From positions 1 through 64,000 of the forward strand of contig JBHIEG010000009.1 of NCBI GenBank assembly GCA_046760505.1: 64,000 nt of DNA, in the 5' to 3' direction. The notes under the pieces were generated by a model. That model had not been told where the DNA came from. It did no database searches and saw only the letters and a list, made by a program, of their open reading frames with translations. The position numbers and the translations under genes are program-made. Source of the stretch: CAYFZR01 sp046760505 [NCBI: Candidatus Hydrothermarchaeota archaeon] (lineage in GTDB: Archaea; CAYFZR01). Shown here piece by piece: positions 51,456 to 59,012 of this stretch; position 1 is the stretch's first letter, and every line of letters starts with the position of its first letter.

Positions 51456-52328
51456 CTAAAAGAGCAAAACCCTATCCCATTGCTCCATAATCAAATCAAC
51501 TAGATCATCGTAGGGTCTTTCCGTAATTTTTATGTTCTCCATTAGCATTTCTTTAATTAAACCATTGGCTTTGAGATGTGGATCACTTGCTGTGATCTCT
51601 CCTCCTTTTTCCAGAAAGGTTTTAAGCAGAGGCTCAATCTGTGATCCCTTCTTTGCAGTCCAGACGCCATCACTTAGAAGAAAAATTTCTGCTCCATTTT
51701 CCTCTTTGAGTAAGTCAACCGCTAACATCAAAGCATTTTCTATATTCTCGTTATTAAAAGGAGGTTTTGTAATTATTATCCCAATTTTGTTCTTCTTCTT
51801 ACCCAAAATCTCATCTATAATCTCTATAACTTCCTCCGGAGATAAAACTCCTTCTATTGCTTTTCCATTGAAAATGGAAGTGGGTGCTTTGATTATTCCT
51901 CTCTTCTCAGCCTCAGGAGATGGAAAAGAGAGTAACTTTACCGTGATGTTTTCTTTTTTATCGTAAATAGCCTCAAAAATGTTCTTAGTTAGTGTTTGGC
52001 ATCTCTTTCCTGGAGGTACATTTCTAAAGATCTCTATCAATATTCCTTTTTCTTCCAAGGCTTTTCTAACTTCCATTGCATGTTTTATTTTTTCTATGAG
52101 TTCTTCCTCGCTCGGTACGCCAACTATAACCAGTTTATTATCTATTGCTATGGATGGAGTTCGAGTGACACCATATCTTGCTGCTTTTATTTTTCCTTCT
52201 TCTTCGTCGGTGCTTATTTCCACGTATTCTACCTCTGGCATCTCACCTACTACTTTTTCTATGATTTCTTTTGCGTATGGACAATCGCGACATTTTGAGG
52301 CTGTGAACAACTCTAATAGAACTTTCAT
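51456..52328 (-). CDS. Tandem thioredoxin-fold plus DsrE fusion protein
   Basis: A 290-residue first gene of the sulfur operon. Residues 1-85 are a thioredoxin fold with CRDC (ASKCRDCPYAKEI). Residues 90-175 are a second fold with one Cys (PPGKRCQTLTKN) and cis-Pro (APTSIFNGK). Residues 180-290 are DsrE-like (IGIIITKPPFNNENIENAL) without an obvious Cys. It could reduce or receive persulfides. ATG behind GGAG. Divergent from a TrmB gene sharing a mirror-image promoter. Confidence 0.82.
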   Translation of the reverse strand: MKVLLELFTASKCRDCPYAKEIIEKVVGEMPEVEYVEISTDEEEGKIKAARYGVTRTPSIAIDNKLVIVGVPSEEELIEKIKHAMEVRKALEEKGILIEIFRNVPPGKRCQTLTKNIFEAIYDKKENITVKLLSFPSPEAEKRGIIKAPTSIFNGKAIEGVLSPEEVIEIIDEILGKKKNKIGIIITKPPFNNENIENALMLAVDLLKEENGAEIFLLSDGVWTAKKGSQIEPLLKTFLEKGGEITASDPHLKANGLIKEMLMENIKITERPYDDLVDLIMEQWDRVLLF

Positions 52329-52391
52329 TTGTATCTCCATGGAAGCTGCTATTTTTCTATAATTTTACCTTATGAATCATATGCAAGCAAC

Positions 52392-52423
52392 TATAAATAT
52401 TTTACCACCAATAAGTGGTGTTA
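52392..52423 (-). promoter_or_regulatory. Mirror-image promoter/operator, left arm (sulfur operon)
   Basis: Contains a TATA-like stretch (TATAAATATTTTA) and the dyad ACCAC-N6-GTGGT. It is the reverse complement of the right arm at 28 of 32 positions, with differences only in four central bases. It serves the leftward sulfur operon. Confidence 0.7.
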
Positions 52424-52480
52424 CTTTGAAATAAATAAATCCTAGAGATAGAGTGTAATAAGTCCAATAAATCTAAAATT

Positions 52481-52512
52481 TAACACCACTTTCCAGTGGT
52501 AAAATATTTATA
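52481..52512 (+). promoter_or_regulatory. Mirror-image promoter/operator, right arm (TrmB gene)
   Basis: Contains the dyad ACCACTTTCCAGTGGT followed by TATA-like AAAATATTTATA facing the TrmB gene. The dyad lies just upstream of the TATA box, where archaeal activators of this family can bind. The TrmB protein encoded downstream is the obvious candidate to bind both arms. Confidence 0.7.
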
Positions 52513-52570
52513 TAATTAGTAGGAGAATAGTACAAGCCTAGAGAAAGGTTAACAATCAACCGGTGGGAAA

Positions 52571-53314
52571 ATGGATATTGAAGAATCGTTAGTCCAGTTA
52601 GGTCTAAACAGATATGAGGTCAAGACCTATCTTGCAATACTAAAAAGTTCGGAGATATCTGCACCTTCAATAAGCAATATTTCTGGAGTTCCGTTTTCAA
52701 GGATATATGATACTCTTTCGAGTTTAGAAAGAATAGGTCTGGTAGAATGTAAGTTGCAAAGACCTAAACTCTATCGCGCAAGCGATCCAAGCATTGCCAT
52801 TGAAAATTTACTCAAAAATTTGGAGAAGAAGCAGAAAAAAGAATTGGAATATAAGAGCCGAATTGCAAAGAAGATTCTTCCATCTTTGGTAGAAATTTAC
52901 AACGAAAAATCTGAGGCGGATGAAACAATATGGACGATTCGAGGAAATGAAAATGTTATGAAAAAGATTGATGAGATAGTTCCAAAGACAAGAGAAATTC
53001 TTAGAATTGCAGGAAAAAAACCATTTTTCATGTTAGAATGTGGTGAGGTGGTTGAAAAGGCGGCTCTTAAGGGAGTCAAGATTAAGGCCATTGGAGAGTT
53101 CAATCCTGAGTGCATCGAACTCCTTAATCGCATTCATGCTAAATACAAAGAGTTTCAATTCATGTATCAGTATCTCTTAATAGGAGATGAGAAGTTTGTA
53201 CTTATCGTTGTCCACGATCAAAGTGGAATTCCTCTTGGAATATATAGTGAAAACGCTGATTTTGTCAAAGCAAATTTAGAACTGTTTGAGCGCATGTGGA
53301 AGGAGATAGAATAA
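52571..53314 (+). CDS. TrmB-family regulator of the sulfur operon
   Basis: A 247-residue regulator. The winged helix (LGLNRYEVKTYLAILKS, SISNISGVPFSRIYDTLSSL) is followed by a coiled segment and a C-terminal TrmB-like domain (IWTIRGNENVMKKIDEIV). It diverges from the TusA/DsrE operon and shares two near-identical dyads with it, so it probably regulates both. Possible ligand: a sulfur or redox signal. Cysteines in MLECGEVV and NPECIELL could sense it; this is inference. Confidence 0.87.
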   Translation: MDIEESLVQLGLNRYEVKTYLAILKSSEISAPSISNISGVPFSRIYDTLSSLERIGLVECKLQRPKLYRASDPSIAIENLLKNLEKKQKKELEYKSRIAKKILPSLVEIYNEKSEADETIWTIRGNENVMKKIDEIVPKTREILRIAGKKPFFMLECGEVVEKAALKGVKIKAIGEFNPECIELLNRIHAKYKEFQFMYQYLLIGDEKFVLIVVHDQSGIPLGIYSENADFVKANLELFERMWKEIE

Positions 53315-53404
53315 CATTGGCACACCTTTTTTAGGCTAAATCATACGAAAGTGATGGAAAGAAAAACTTTTTTCGTTATTTAACAAAATAATAGATGATT
53401 AGAT

Positions 53405-53485
53405 ATGATTGGAGAAGAAGTTGAAAAAACTGTTAGGGTTAGACTAAGGACTGTCGCCAATATCGATAAGGGGAATTTTCTATGA
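53405..53485 (+). CDS. Possible 26-aa leader peptide
   Basis: A short frame (MIGEEVEKTVRVRLRTVANI, then DKGNFL) whose TGA overlaps the ATG of the Grx-FTR fusion gene. Overlap and sensible composition suggest translational coupling, but such a short frame may be chance. It has no family. Confidence 0.25.
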   Translation: MIGEEVEKTVRVRLRTVANIDKGNFL

Positions 53486-55326
53486 ATGTTAAGGTCTATA
53501 GTTTATCCACTTGTCCTTATTGTAGATTAGTAGAGAGTTTTTTGAACACTCATGGAGTAAAATATGAGAGAATAATGATAGACGAACTCAAGGGAGAGGA
53601 ACAGAAAAAGGCAATCGCAGAGGCCTATCGTTTAAGCGGTCAGAGAAGCTTTCCTGTTACTCGTATAAACGAGAAAACAATTATCGGCTTCGACGAGTCA
53701 ATGTTAACGAAGGCTTTAGGCCTTAAGGAAAAGGAAGTTGACCTATCAACACGAATAGATGAGGAAAAAAAGACAGATATCCAGCAATACTATGATCTCA
53801 TAAGAAAAGATGCTGAGAAAACCGGATACATCTTAAATCCAAATAGAGAATTTGTAGACATGATATTGTTGGGCCTTCTAGAAAATAGAGAACGCTATGG
53901 CTATGCCACCTGCCCCTGTAGATTGGCTAGCGGAAAAATAGAAGAGGACAATGAGATAATCTGTCCATGCACAAACAGAGATCTTTATCTCCAAAGATAT
54001 GATCGTTGTCTCTGCGGACTTTATGTCACCGAGAATTACAACCCGTATGATCCCACGAGCCCTTTTTGCCTCGCAGAGTATCATGAAGAAATGCTAGAAC
54101 ACGATGTTTCTACTCCAACTTACGTTAAGGTATTTGGTTACTCTATGATGGGCGTTAACGAAGAAAGCATCAAAAATAACTTCAAACAGGTGGTAAGTTC
54201 ATGTGAATTAAACCCGGAATATATAAGATGGAGAGAGAAGGATGCTTTAATTTCTAAAATCTTTGAAGATAGATACCGAGTAACTTTAAAAATGAATATC
54301 TCCAGAGATTTTTATACCTATCAGGTGTGGGCAATCTCAGTGAAAGAATCGCCATCTGAAATATTCAATTTAATAGATCTCTTTGCCTCACTGGATTTCT
54401 CTTGGAATCACAATCAATTATTTGCTTTAGATATCCTTTTGAATGAGAAGGATTTTTTCGATGAAAACCTAGATGATCTCCTACCAAAATCAGATAGGGT
54501 TGGAAGCAAACTCCGTGACGGTATTTGGATAATGACCAGCGACCAAGAAAAGAGGATAGGAAGGGAAAGATATATCGTCACTCCCATTCGAGGAGATATC
54601 GTTGAGGATATAATAACCATAGAATCCAGTTATCACCTCTTAAATCTAGAGAAGCAAAAATATACTCTGATATCCGATCGTTTGAGTCGAATCGAGGATG
54701 AAACAGTATCTAAATTGGGATCTATAAGCATAAGCCTACCCAAAGCAAGCCACGAACTCCTAAAGGACTGGATGCATGAAATTAGCAACAGTTTCTCTGA
54801 GATAGCAGGCATTACTGAGGAGGTGAACCACCACTATCTCGATGCAACATCACATAGAGATAGCTTAAAATCGATATTCGAAGAGTGGAATGAAAGTACC
54901 ATAGACAATCTTCCATTGATCTCATCTTCCATTCTAAGCAAGGTTAGGGATATCGAGAGAGATTACGAAAGACTGTACAATAGAATAGATGGCATACGCA
55001 AGGAAATGGAAGACACTATCAATATTTTAAGAACAAAAATAGATTTGATTCAACAGAAACAGAGTTTTGACCTCCAGAAAAGTATGCATGTTACTACACA
55101 GACACAACTGGATCTACAGAAAGCGGTCAAAGGAGTGTATGTATTTTTAGTGGCATTTTATTTCACTGAACTTGCAAGAATAGTTTTCGAGGCAATGGAA
55201 GCGAGAGGAATAATTCATATTGCACCCTCCATACCAACTGCCTTGTTCATTCCGGTGGCGCTTTTTTTGGGATGGTTACTATCGATGAAGACAGAAAAAT
55301 TGATCAGAAGGAAAAGGGAGCATTGA
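53482..55326 (+). CDS. Membrane-anchored glutaredoxin-FTR fusion with DUF3422-like C-terminus
   Basis: A 614-residue protein. Residues 1-80 are a glutaredoxin with CPYC (11-14). Residues ~90-195 are an FTR catalytic domain with CPC near 143, CPC near 160 and CLC near 175, the same spacing as the split copy at 3.8 kb. Residues 205-440 are of unknown fold with a helical segment (EDIITIESSYHLLNLEKQKY) like DUF3422. Then come a coiled coil (DRIERD-like, ~485-545) and two hydrophobic helices near 550-573 and 585-608, with a basic tail. All cysteine motifs face the cytoplasm. It may deliver ferredoxin electrons to thiols at the membrane. Confidence 0.82.
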   Translation: MNVKVYSLSTCPYCRLVESFLNTHGVKYERIMIDELKGEEQKKAIAEAYRLSGQRSFPVTRINEKTIIGFDESMLTKALGLKEKEVDLSTRIDEEKKTDIQQYYDLIRKDAEKTGYILNPNREFVDMILLGLLENRERYGYATCPCRLASGKIEEDNEIICPCTNRDLYLQRYDRCLCGLYVTENYNPYDPTSPFCLAEYHEEMLEHDVSTPTYVKVFGYSMMGVNEESIKNNFKQVVSSCELNPEYIRWREKDALISKIFEDRYRVTLKMNISRDFYTYQVWAISVKESPSEIFNLIDLFASLDFSWNHNQLFALDILLNEKDFFDENLDDLLPKSDRVGSKLRDGIWIMTSDQEKRIGRERYIVTPIRGDIVEDIITIESSYHLLNLEKQKYTLISDRLSRIEDETVSKLGSISISLPKASHELLKDWMHEISNSFSEIAGITEEVNHHYLDATSHRDSLKSIFEEWNESTIDNLPLISSSILSKVRDIERDYERLYNRIDGIRKEMEDTINILRTKIDLIQQKQSFDLQKSMHVTTQTQLDLQKAVKGVYVFLVAFYFTELARIVFEAMEARGIIHIAPSIPTALFIPVALFLGWLLSMKTEKLIRRKREH

Positions 55327-55397
55327 AAATGTTAGGCGCCATCTTTATATAGGTGTAAAAATTCTCCCCAATTATACAAAAAATTCGAGGTGATTGC

Positions 55398-55577
55398 ATG
55401 CCTCCAGTTGTAGATCATGAAAAATGCGATGGCGATGGAATTTGCGTGGATGTATGTCCAACTGAAGTATTTGAACTTGAAGAAGGAAAATCCATTGTTG
55501 CACGTCCAGAAGAATGTATAGAATGCGAAGTGTGCGTTGATGAATGCCCTCAAGGAGCGATAACCTTAGAAGAATGA
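55398..55577 (+). CDS. Ferredoxin with Asp-ligated first cluster
   Basis: A 59-residue ferredoxin. The first motif is CDGDGICVDVCP, i.e. Cx2Dx2Cx3C: the second cysteine is aspartate, as in the Pyrococcus ferredoxin whose cluster has Asp as fourth ligand. The second motif is CIECEVCVDECP with all four Cys. A GAGGTGAT ribosome binding site precedes the ATG. It is next to the Grx-FTR fusion gene on the same strand and may be its electron donor. Confidence 0.9.
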   Translation: MPPVVDHEKCDGDGICVDVCPTEVFELEEGKSIVARPEECIECEVCVDECPQGAITLEE

Positions 55578-55786
55578 AATTTGAAGGGATAATAAGCACA
55601 ATAACCTGTTCGATGGACAGTTTTTAATTACTACTCATCCTTCCTTTCCTTAATGGATTCAGAAAATTACCTTTTTCACAAAAACCTAACATATCAGTTA
55701 GTGCTAGTGTTACGTAAGGTTAAGACAAAAAACTTTTAAAACATCTACGCAAACTATTTTCGAACAAATTTCCGAGAGAAAAGATA

Positions 55787-56029
55787 ATGAAAAGAAATTT
55801 AAAGCCAGATAGATCAATAGATCTAATTGGATTATACTGTCCAGTTCCAATTCTTAAGACAAGGGAAGCATTAGATGAGATGAAGGTAGGGGAAATCCTA
55901 GAGGTTCTCGCCGATGACCCGGCTGCAGAAGAGGACTTAATTCGTTTCGCAAAAAGAACAGGACAAGAACTTCTTGAAATAAAAAAGGAAGATGAGATCA
56001 TTCGTTTCCTCTTCAAGAAAGCAAAATAG
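55787..56029 (+). CDS. TusA-family sulfur carrier, Isc operon
   Basis: An 80-residue TusA protein with the CPVP motif (IGLYCPVPILKTREALDEM). It begins a tight rightward operon: TusA, DsrE-like, IscS-like, IscU, a small Cys-rich protein and NifU C-terminal domain. It probably carries the sulfur destined for cluster assembly. Confidence 0.92.
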   Translation: MKRNLKPDRSIDLIGLYCPVPILKTREALDEMKVGEILEVLADDPAAEEDLIRFAKRTGQELLEIKKEDEIIRFLFKKAK

Positions 56030-56050
56030 AATAAAAAGGAGTTGTTATTC

Positions 56051-56422
56051 ATGCCTGAACATAGAAAGAAAATAATGTATGTACAAACAAGTGGAGTAAA
56101 TACTCCAGAAAGACTATATTCTCCATTTATACTGGCACAAACAGCCAAAACAATGGATATCGATGCCATTATTTATTTCCTAGGTATGGGAGTTACCGTT
56201 CTTAAGAAAGGAGAGGCTGAAAAAATAAAACTTGGCAGTTTTCCCAGTCTTAAAGAGGTGATAGACCAAACCATCAAAATGGGTATTGAGTTCTATGTAT
56301 GTGAACAGAGTACTCAGCTTTTGAACATGGAGAGAGGAGATTTTATAGAGGGGACTAAGATAGTCGGAGCAGCCACCTTGAATGATCTTGTGTTGGAAGT
56401 AGATGGAGTAATGTGGTTTTAG
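56051..56422 (+). CDS. DsrE-like protein, Isc operon
   Basis: A 123-residue DsrE-fold protein (KIMYVQTSGVNTPERLYSPF, IIYFLGMGVTVLKKGE). The cysteine in IEFYVCEQSTQLLNM is in the family's carrier position. ATG chosen nine bases after AAAAAGGAG. Placed between TusA and IscS genes, it may relay persulfide to the IscS/IscU pair. Confidence 0.88.
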   Translation: MPEHRKKIMYVQTSGVNTPERLYSPFILAQTAKTMDIDAIIYFLGMGVTVLKKGEAEKIKLGSFPSLKEVIDQTIKMGIEFYVCEQSTQLLNMERGDFIEGTKIVGAATLNDLVLEVDGVMWF

Positions 56423-56436
56423 AGGGAAATGGAAAA

Positions 56437-57597
56437 ATGAAAAAAGTATACATGGACTATGCTGCATCTTCTCCAACGGATCCGCGTGTTATTGAAGCAA
56501 TGATTCCGTACTACATCGAGAAGTATGGAAATCCATCATCAATATACTCATTTGCCCATGAAGACAAATTAGCGGTAGAAGAATCTAGAAAAAAGGTGGC
56601 AGAACTCATTGGAGCTAGAGACGATGAGATTATCTTTACTTCAGGCGCAACTGAGAGTATTAACTTGGCTTTAAAGGGAGTAGCCTACAGAAATAAAGAG
56701 AAAGGAAACCATATCATTACCTCAAAAATAGAGCATATTTCAGTTCTGAACACATGCAAGTATTTGCAGAGAGAAGGCTTCAAGGTCTCGTATATCCCGG
56801 TAGACGAATATGGAACGGTTGATGTGGAGAAGTTAAAGGAGGAGATATCAGATAAAACCATACTCATTTCTATCATGTATGCTAACAACGAGATAGGGAC
56901 AATACAACCAATTAGGGAGATAGGAGAGATAGCCAGTGACAAGGGAATTTATTTCCATGTTGACTCGGTTTCTTCCTTGGGGAAGGTACCAATAGATGTT
57001 GTAAGAGAGAATATAGATTTGTTATCGATGTCATCGAACGATATCTACGGTCCTAAAGGTAAAGGAGCCTTGTATATTAAAAAAGGAACTAAAATAGTTC
57101 CCATTTTACATGGGGGTGGACAGGAACACGGTTTGAGATCCGGTACCGAAGACGTTCCAGGCATTGTTGGTATGGGTAAGGCTGCTGAAATTATGAAAGA
57201 AGAGATGGAAGAGGAGAGTAAAAGGCTGAAAAAATTGAGAGATATGATAATTAAAGGCGCCACTGAGAGCATAGACCATTGCTATCTAAATGGTCATCCA
57301 ACAAATAGACTTCCAAACAATGTAAATCTTAGGTTTAACTACATAGAAGGAGAGTCTTTAATTCTGAGCCTCGATATGTATGGAATTTATGCTTCTACAG
57401 GCTCTGCATGTACTTCGAAGACTTTAGAGCCTTCTCACGTTCTTATTGGAATAGGATTGTCACATGAACTGGCACATGGATCGCTACAACTCACGCTTGG
57501 AAAATCGAATGATGAAGGGGATGTCAAATATTTTTTAGAAGTTCTGCCAGAAGTAGTGAGCAAGTTAAGAGAACTGTCTCCATTAACACCGAGGTGA
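56437..57597 (+). CDS. IscS/NifS-like protein lacking the PLP lysine
   Basis: A 386-residue class V aminotransferase-fold protein with DYAASSPTDP, EIIFTSGATESINLALKG, DSVSSLG and the catalytic-loop cysteine ASTGSACTS (C325). In IscS the motif S.HKIYGPKG holds the PLP lysine; here it is SSNDIYGPKG (N201, D202). Loss of that lysine is as reported for the Archaeoglobus fulgidus IscS, which is not an active desulfurase. It probably acts with IscU in cluster assembly, supplying a ligand or docking site. ATG chosen after an AGAGGGA motif. Confidence 0.9.
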   Translation: MKKVYMDYAASSPTDPRVIEAMIPYYIEKYGNPSSIYSFAHEDKLAVEESRKKVAELIGARDDEIIFTSGATESINLALKGVAYRNKEKGNHIITSKIEHISVLNTCKYLQREGFKVSYIPVDEYGTVDVEKLKEEISDKTILISIMYANNEIGTIQPIREIGEIASDKGIYFHVDSVSSLGKVPIDVVRENIDLLSMSSNDIYGPKGKGALYIKKGTKIVPILHGGGQEHGLRSGTEDVPGIVGMGKAAEIMKEEMEEESKRLKKLRDMIIKGATESIDHCYLNGHPTNRLPNNVNLRFNYIEGESLILSLDMYGIYASTGSACTSKTLEPSHVLIGIGLSHELAHGSLQLTLGKSNDEGDVKYFLEVLPEVVSKLRELSPLTPR

Positions 57598-57601
57598 TTT
57601 A

Positions 57602-57979
57602 ATGTATAGCGAAAAAGTGATGGAACACTTCAGAAATCCTCGAAACGTAGGAGTAATTCCAGACGCGGATGGAGTAGGAACAGTGGGAAATCCCGTTTGT
57701 GGAGATCTCATGAGCGTCTACATAAAAGTAGAGAATAATATTCTAAAAGACGTTAAATTCCAGACTTTTGGATGCGGCGCAGCAATAGCCACAAGCAGCA
57801 TGATTACCGAATTAGCAAAAGGAAAAACCATAGATGAGGCGCTAAAAATCACAAAAAAAGATGTTGCAGAAGCTTTAGAAGGTTTACCCCCAGTAAAAAT
57901 GCATTGTTCTAATCTTGCTGCAGATGCATTGCATGCTGCAATAGAAGATTATAAGAAGAAAAGATCTCAGGAGAGTTGA
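57602..57979 (+). CDS. iscU: IscU Fe-S scaffold
   Basis: A 125-residue IscU with its three cluster cysteines (PVCGDLMSVYI, FGCGAAIATSS, KMHCSNLAADAL) and the aspartate in VCGD. It receives iron and sulfur and passes a [2Fe-2S] or [4Fe-4S] cluster to apoproteins. It begins four bases after the IscS-like gene, with GAGGTGATT before the ATG. Confidence 0.94.
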   Translation: MYSEKVMEHFRNPRNVGVIPDADGVGTVGNPVCGDLMSVYIKVENNILKDVKFQTFGCGAAIATSSMITELAKGKTIDEALKITKKDVAEALEGLPPVKMHCSNLAADALHAAIEDYKKKRSQES

Positions 57980-57983
57980 TAAG

Positions 57984-58133
57984 GTGGCTTGTGAATTTTG
58001 TAGTAAGGAAATCCTTCCAGAAGATTGTCTCTTCGCCCTACATAAGAAGATTATAGATGATAAGGAATACGTTTTTTGCTGCTCAATTTGTCTTGAAGCC
58101 TTTGAAAAGAAAGAAAAAGGGGTGAAAGAATGA
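57984..58133 (+). CDS. Small Cys-rich (zinc- or iron-binding) protein
   Basis: A 49-residue protein with CEFC at the start and CCSIC later, a four-cysteine treble-clef-like set (plus one extra Cys at 15). GTG start behind AAGG; its TGA overlaps the next ATG. No name recognised, but the position inside an Isc operon suggests a zinc ribbon or an iron/sulfur chaperone. Confidence 0.65.
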   Translation: MACEFCSKEILPEDCLFALHKKIIDDKEYVFCCSICLEAFEKKEKGVKE

Positions 58134-58360
58134 AAGAAGAAGTAGAAAAAGTAATCAATGAATACATCAGACCAAGCCTCAAAGCAGACGGAGGAGACAT
58201 AGAATTAGTCGATATAGACGAGAAAAACGATATCGTAAAGGTAAGATTGGTTGGAGCCTGTGCTGGCTGTCCAATGTCTCAATTTACTGCTCTTAATGTG
58301 GTAGAGAGTACACTGAAAAGGTTTGTTAAGGATACTATAATAGTGGAGACCGTTATTTAG
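58130..58360 (+). CDS. NifU C-terminal-domain protein (Nfu-like)
   Basis: A 76-residue Nfu-type carrier with GACAGCPMSQFTALNVVEST, whose CxxC binds a [4Fe-4S] cluster shared between subunits. It ends the Isc operon and overlaps the preceding mini-gene by ATGA. It probably accepts clusters built on IscU. Confidence 0.93.
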   Translation: MKEEVEKVINEYIRPSLKADGGDIELVDIDEKNDIVKVRLVGACAGCPMSQFTALNVVESTLKRFVKDTIIVETVI

Positions 58361-58369
58361 CAAATATAT

Positions 58370-59008
58370 TTACATCGGGTATCTGACATCGTAAAAAGGC
58401 TTTTCCAAGTCCTCAATTATTTTAGAAGGTATATCCACGACTTTTTTAGACTTCTTAATCAAAACGTGATCGCTCGTTGCGATACATTCAAAACTCAAAA
58501 GGTCCCTATCACAATGTTTTGACGTGATTGCAGTGCCATTTAAACCTTTTTTCTCTATAAAATCTTTTACCTTGCTCGACAGTTCTCCGCTCTTTCTGAC
58601 AGGACTATCAAAAACAAAAACTACTTCTCTTGGAGGATAATGACTCAAGACATCTAAAATGAGATTCATTGCCTTCATTGTATATTCATTTATCCTATAC
58701 TTTCCAAAAGAGGCTTCAACGTCCCTTATGAATGAGTCATCGCATTTTATTAAAGGTCTATCCATTAGTATGCACTCCGTGGTGATCAAAACGTTATATC
58801 CATCGATCCCTAAATTTAAGTTCTCTAATTCATTCATTTTTATGCGCCTTTTGCAAAGCAATTCTGCCTCTTTCTTAGAAAATACAGCTCTAGCAAGAAG
58901 ATTTCTTTCCTTCGGTGAAAGCATATGGTGATCTGAAACGAACTTTAGGGCGCTTTTCTTCTTGTAACCATGATTTAAAAGAAATCTAAGCTCATTGGCA
59001 GCTTTCAA
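58370..59008 (-). CDS. DUF434/DUF5616-family protein (possible nuclease-like)
   Basis: A ~212-residue archaeal protein. An N-terminal DUF434 part (AANELRFLLNHGYKKKSALKFV, MLSPKERNLLARAVF) precedes a C-terminal domain with acidic residues (LGIDGYNVLIT, VVFVFDSPVRKSG, CDRDLLSFECIATSDHVLI), which looks like a PIN/NYN-type metal-binding fold. The start is uncertain: a TTG just after the LeuRS stop is likely, while an ATG further back would overlap the leuS end by 83 bases. Function unknown. Confidence 0.7.
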   Translation of the reverse strand: MKAANELRFLLNHGYKKKSALKFVSDHHMLSPKERNLLARAVFSKKEAELLCKRRIKMNELENLNLGIDGYNVLITTECILMDRPLIKCDDSFIRDVEASFGKYRINEYTMKAMNLILDVLSHYPPREVVFVFDSPVRKSGELSSKVKDFIEKKGLNGTAITSKHCDRDLLSFECIATSDHVLIKKSKKVVDIPSKIIEDLEKPFYDVRYPM

Positions 59009-59012
59009 TACT

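Noticed and set aside
53482-55326. CorA-type magnesium transporter because of coiled coil and two terminal helices
   Set aside because: The GMN signature is absent and the N-terminus is clearly Grx-FTR.
56437-57597. Ordinary cysteine desulfurase annotation
   Set aside because: The PLP lysine position is Asp202, so normal activity should not be assumed.
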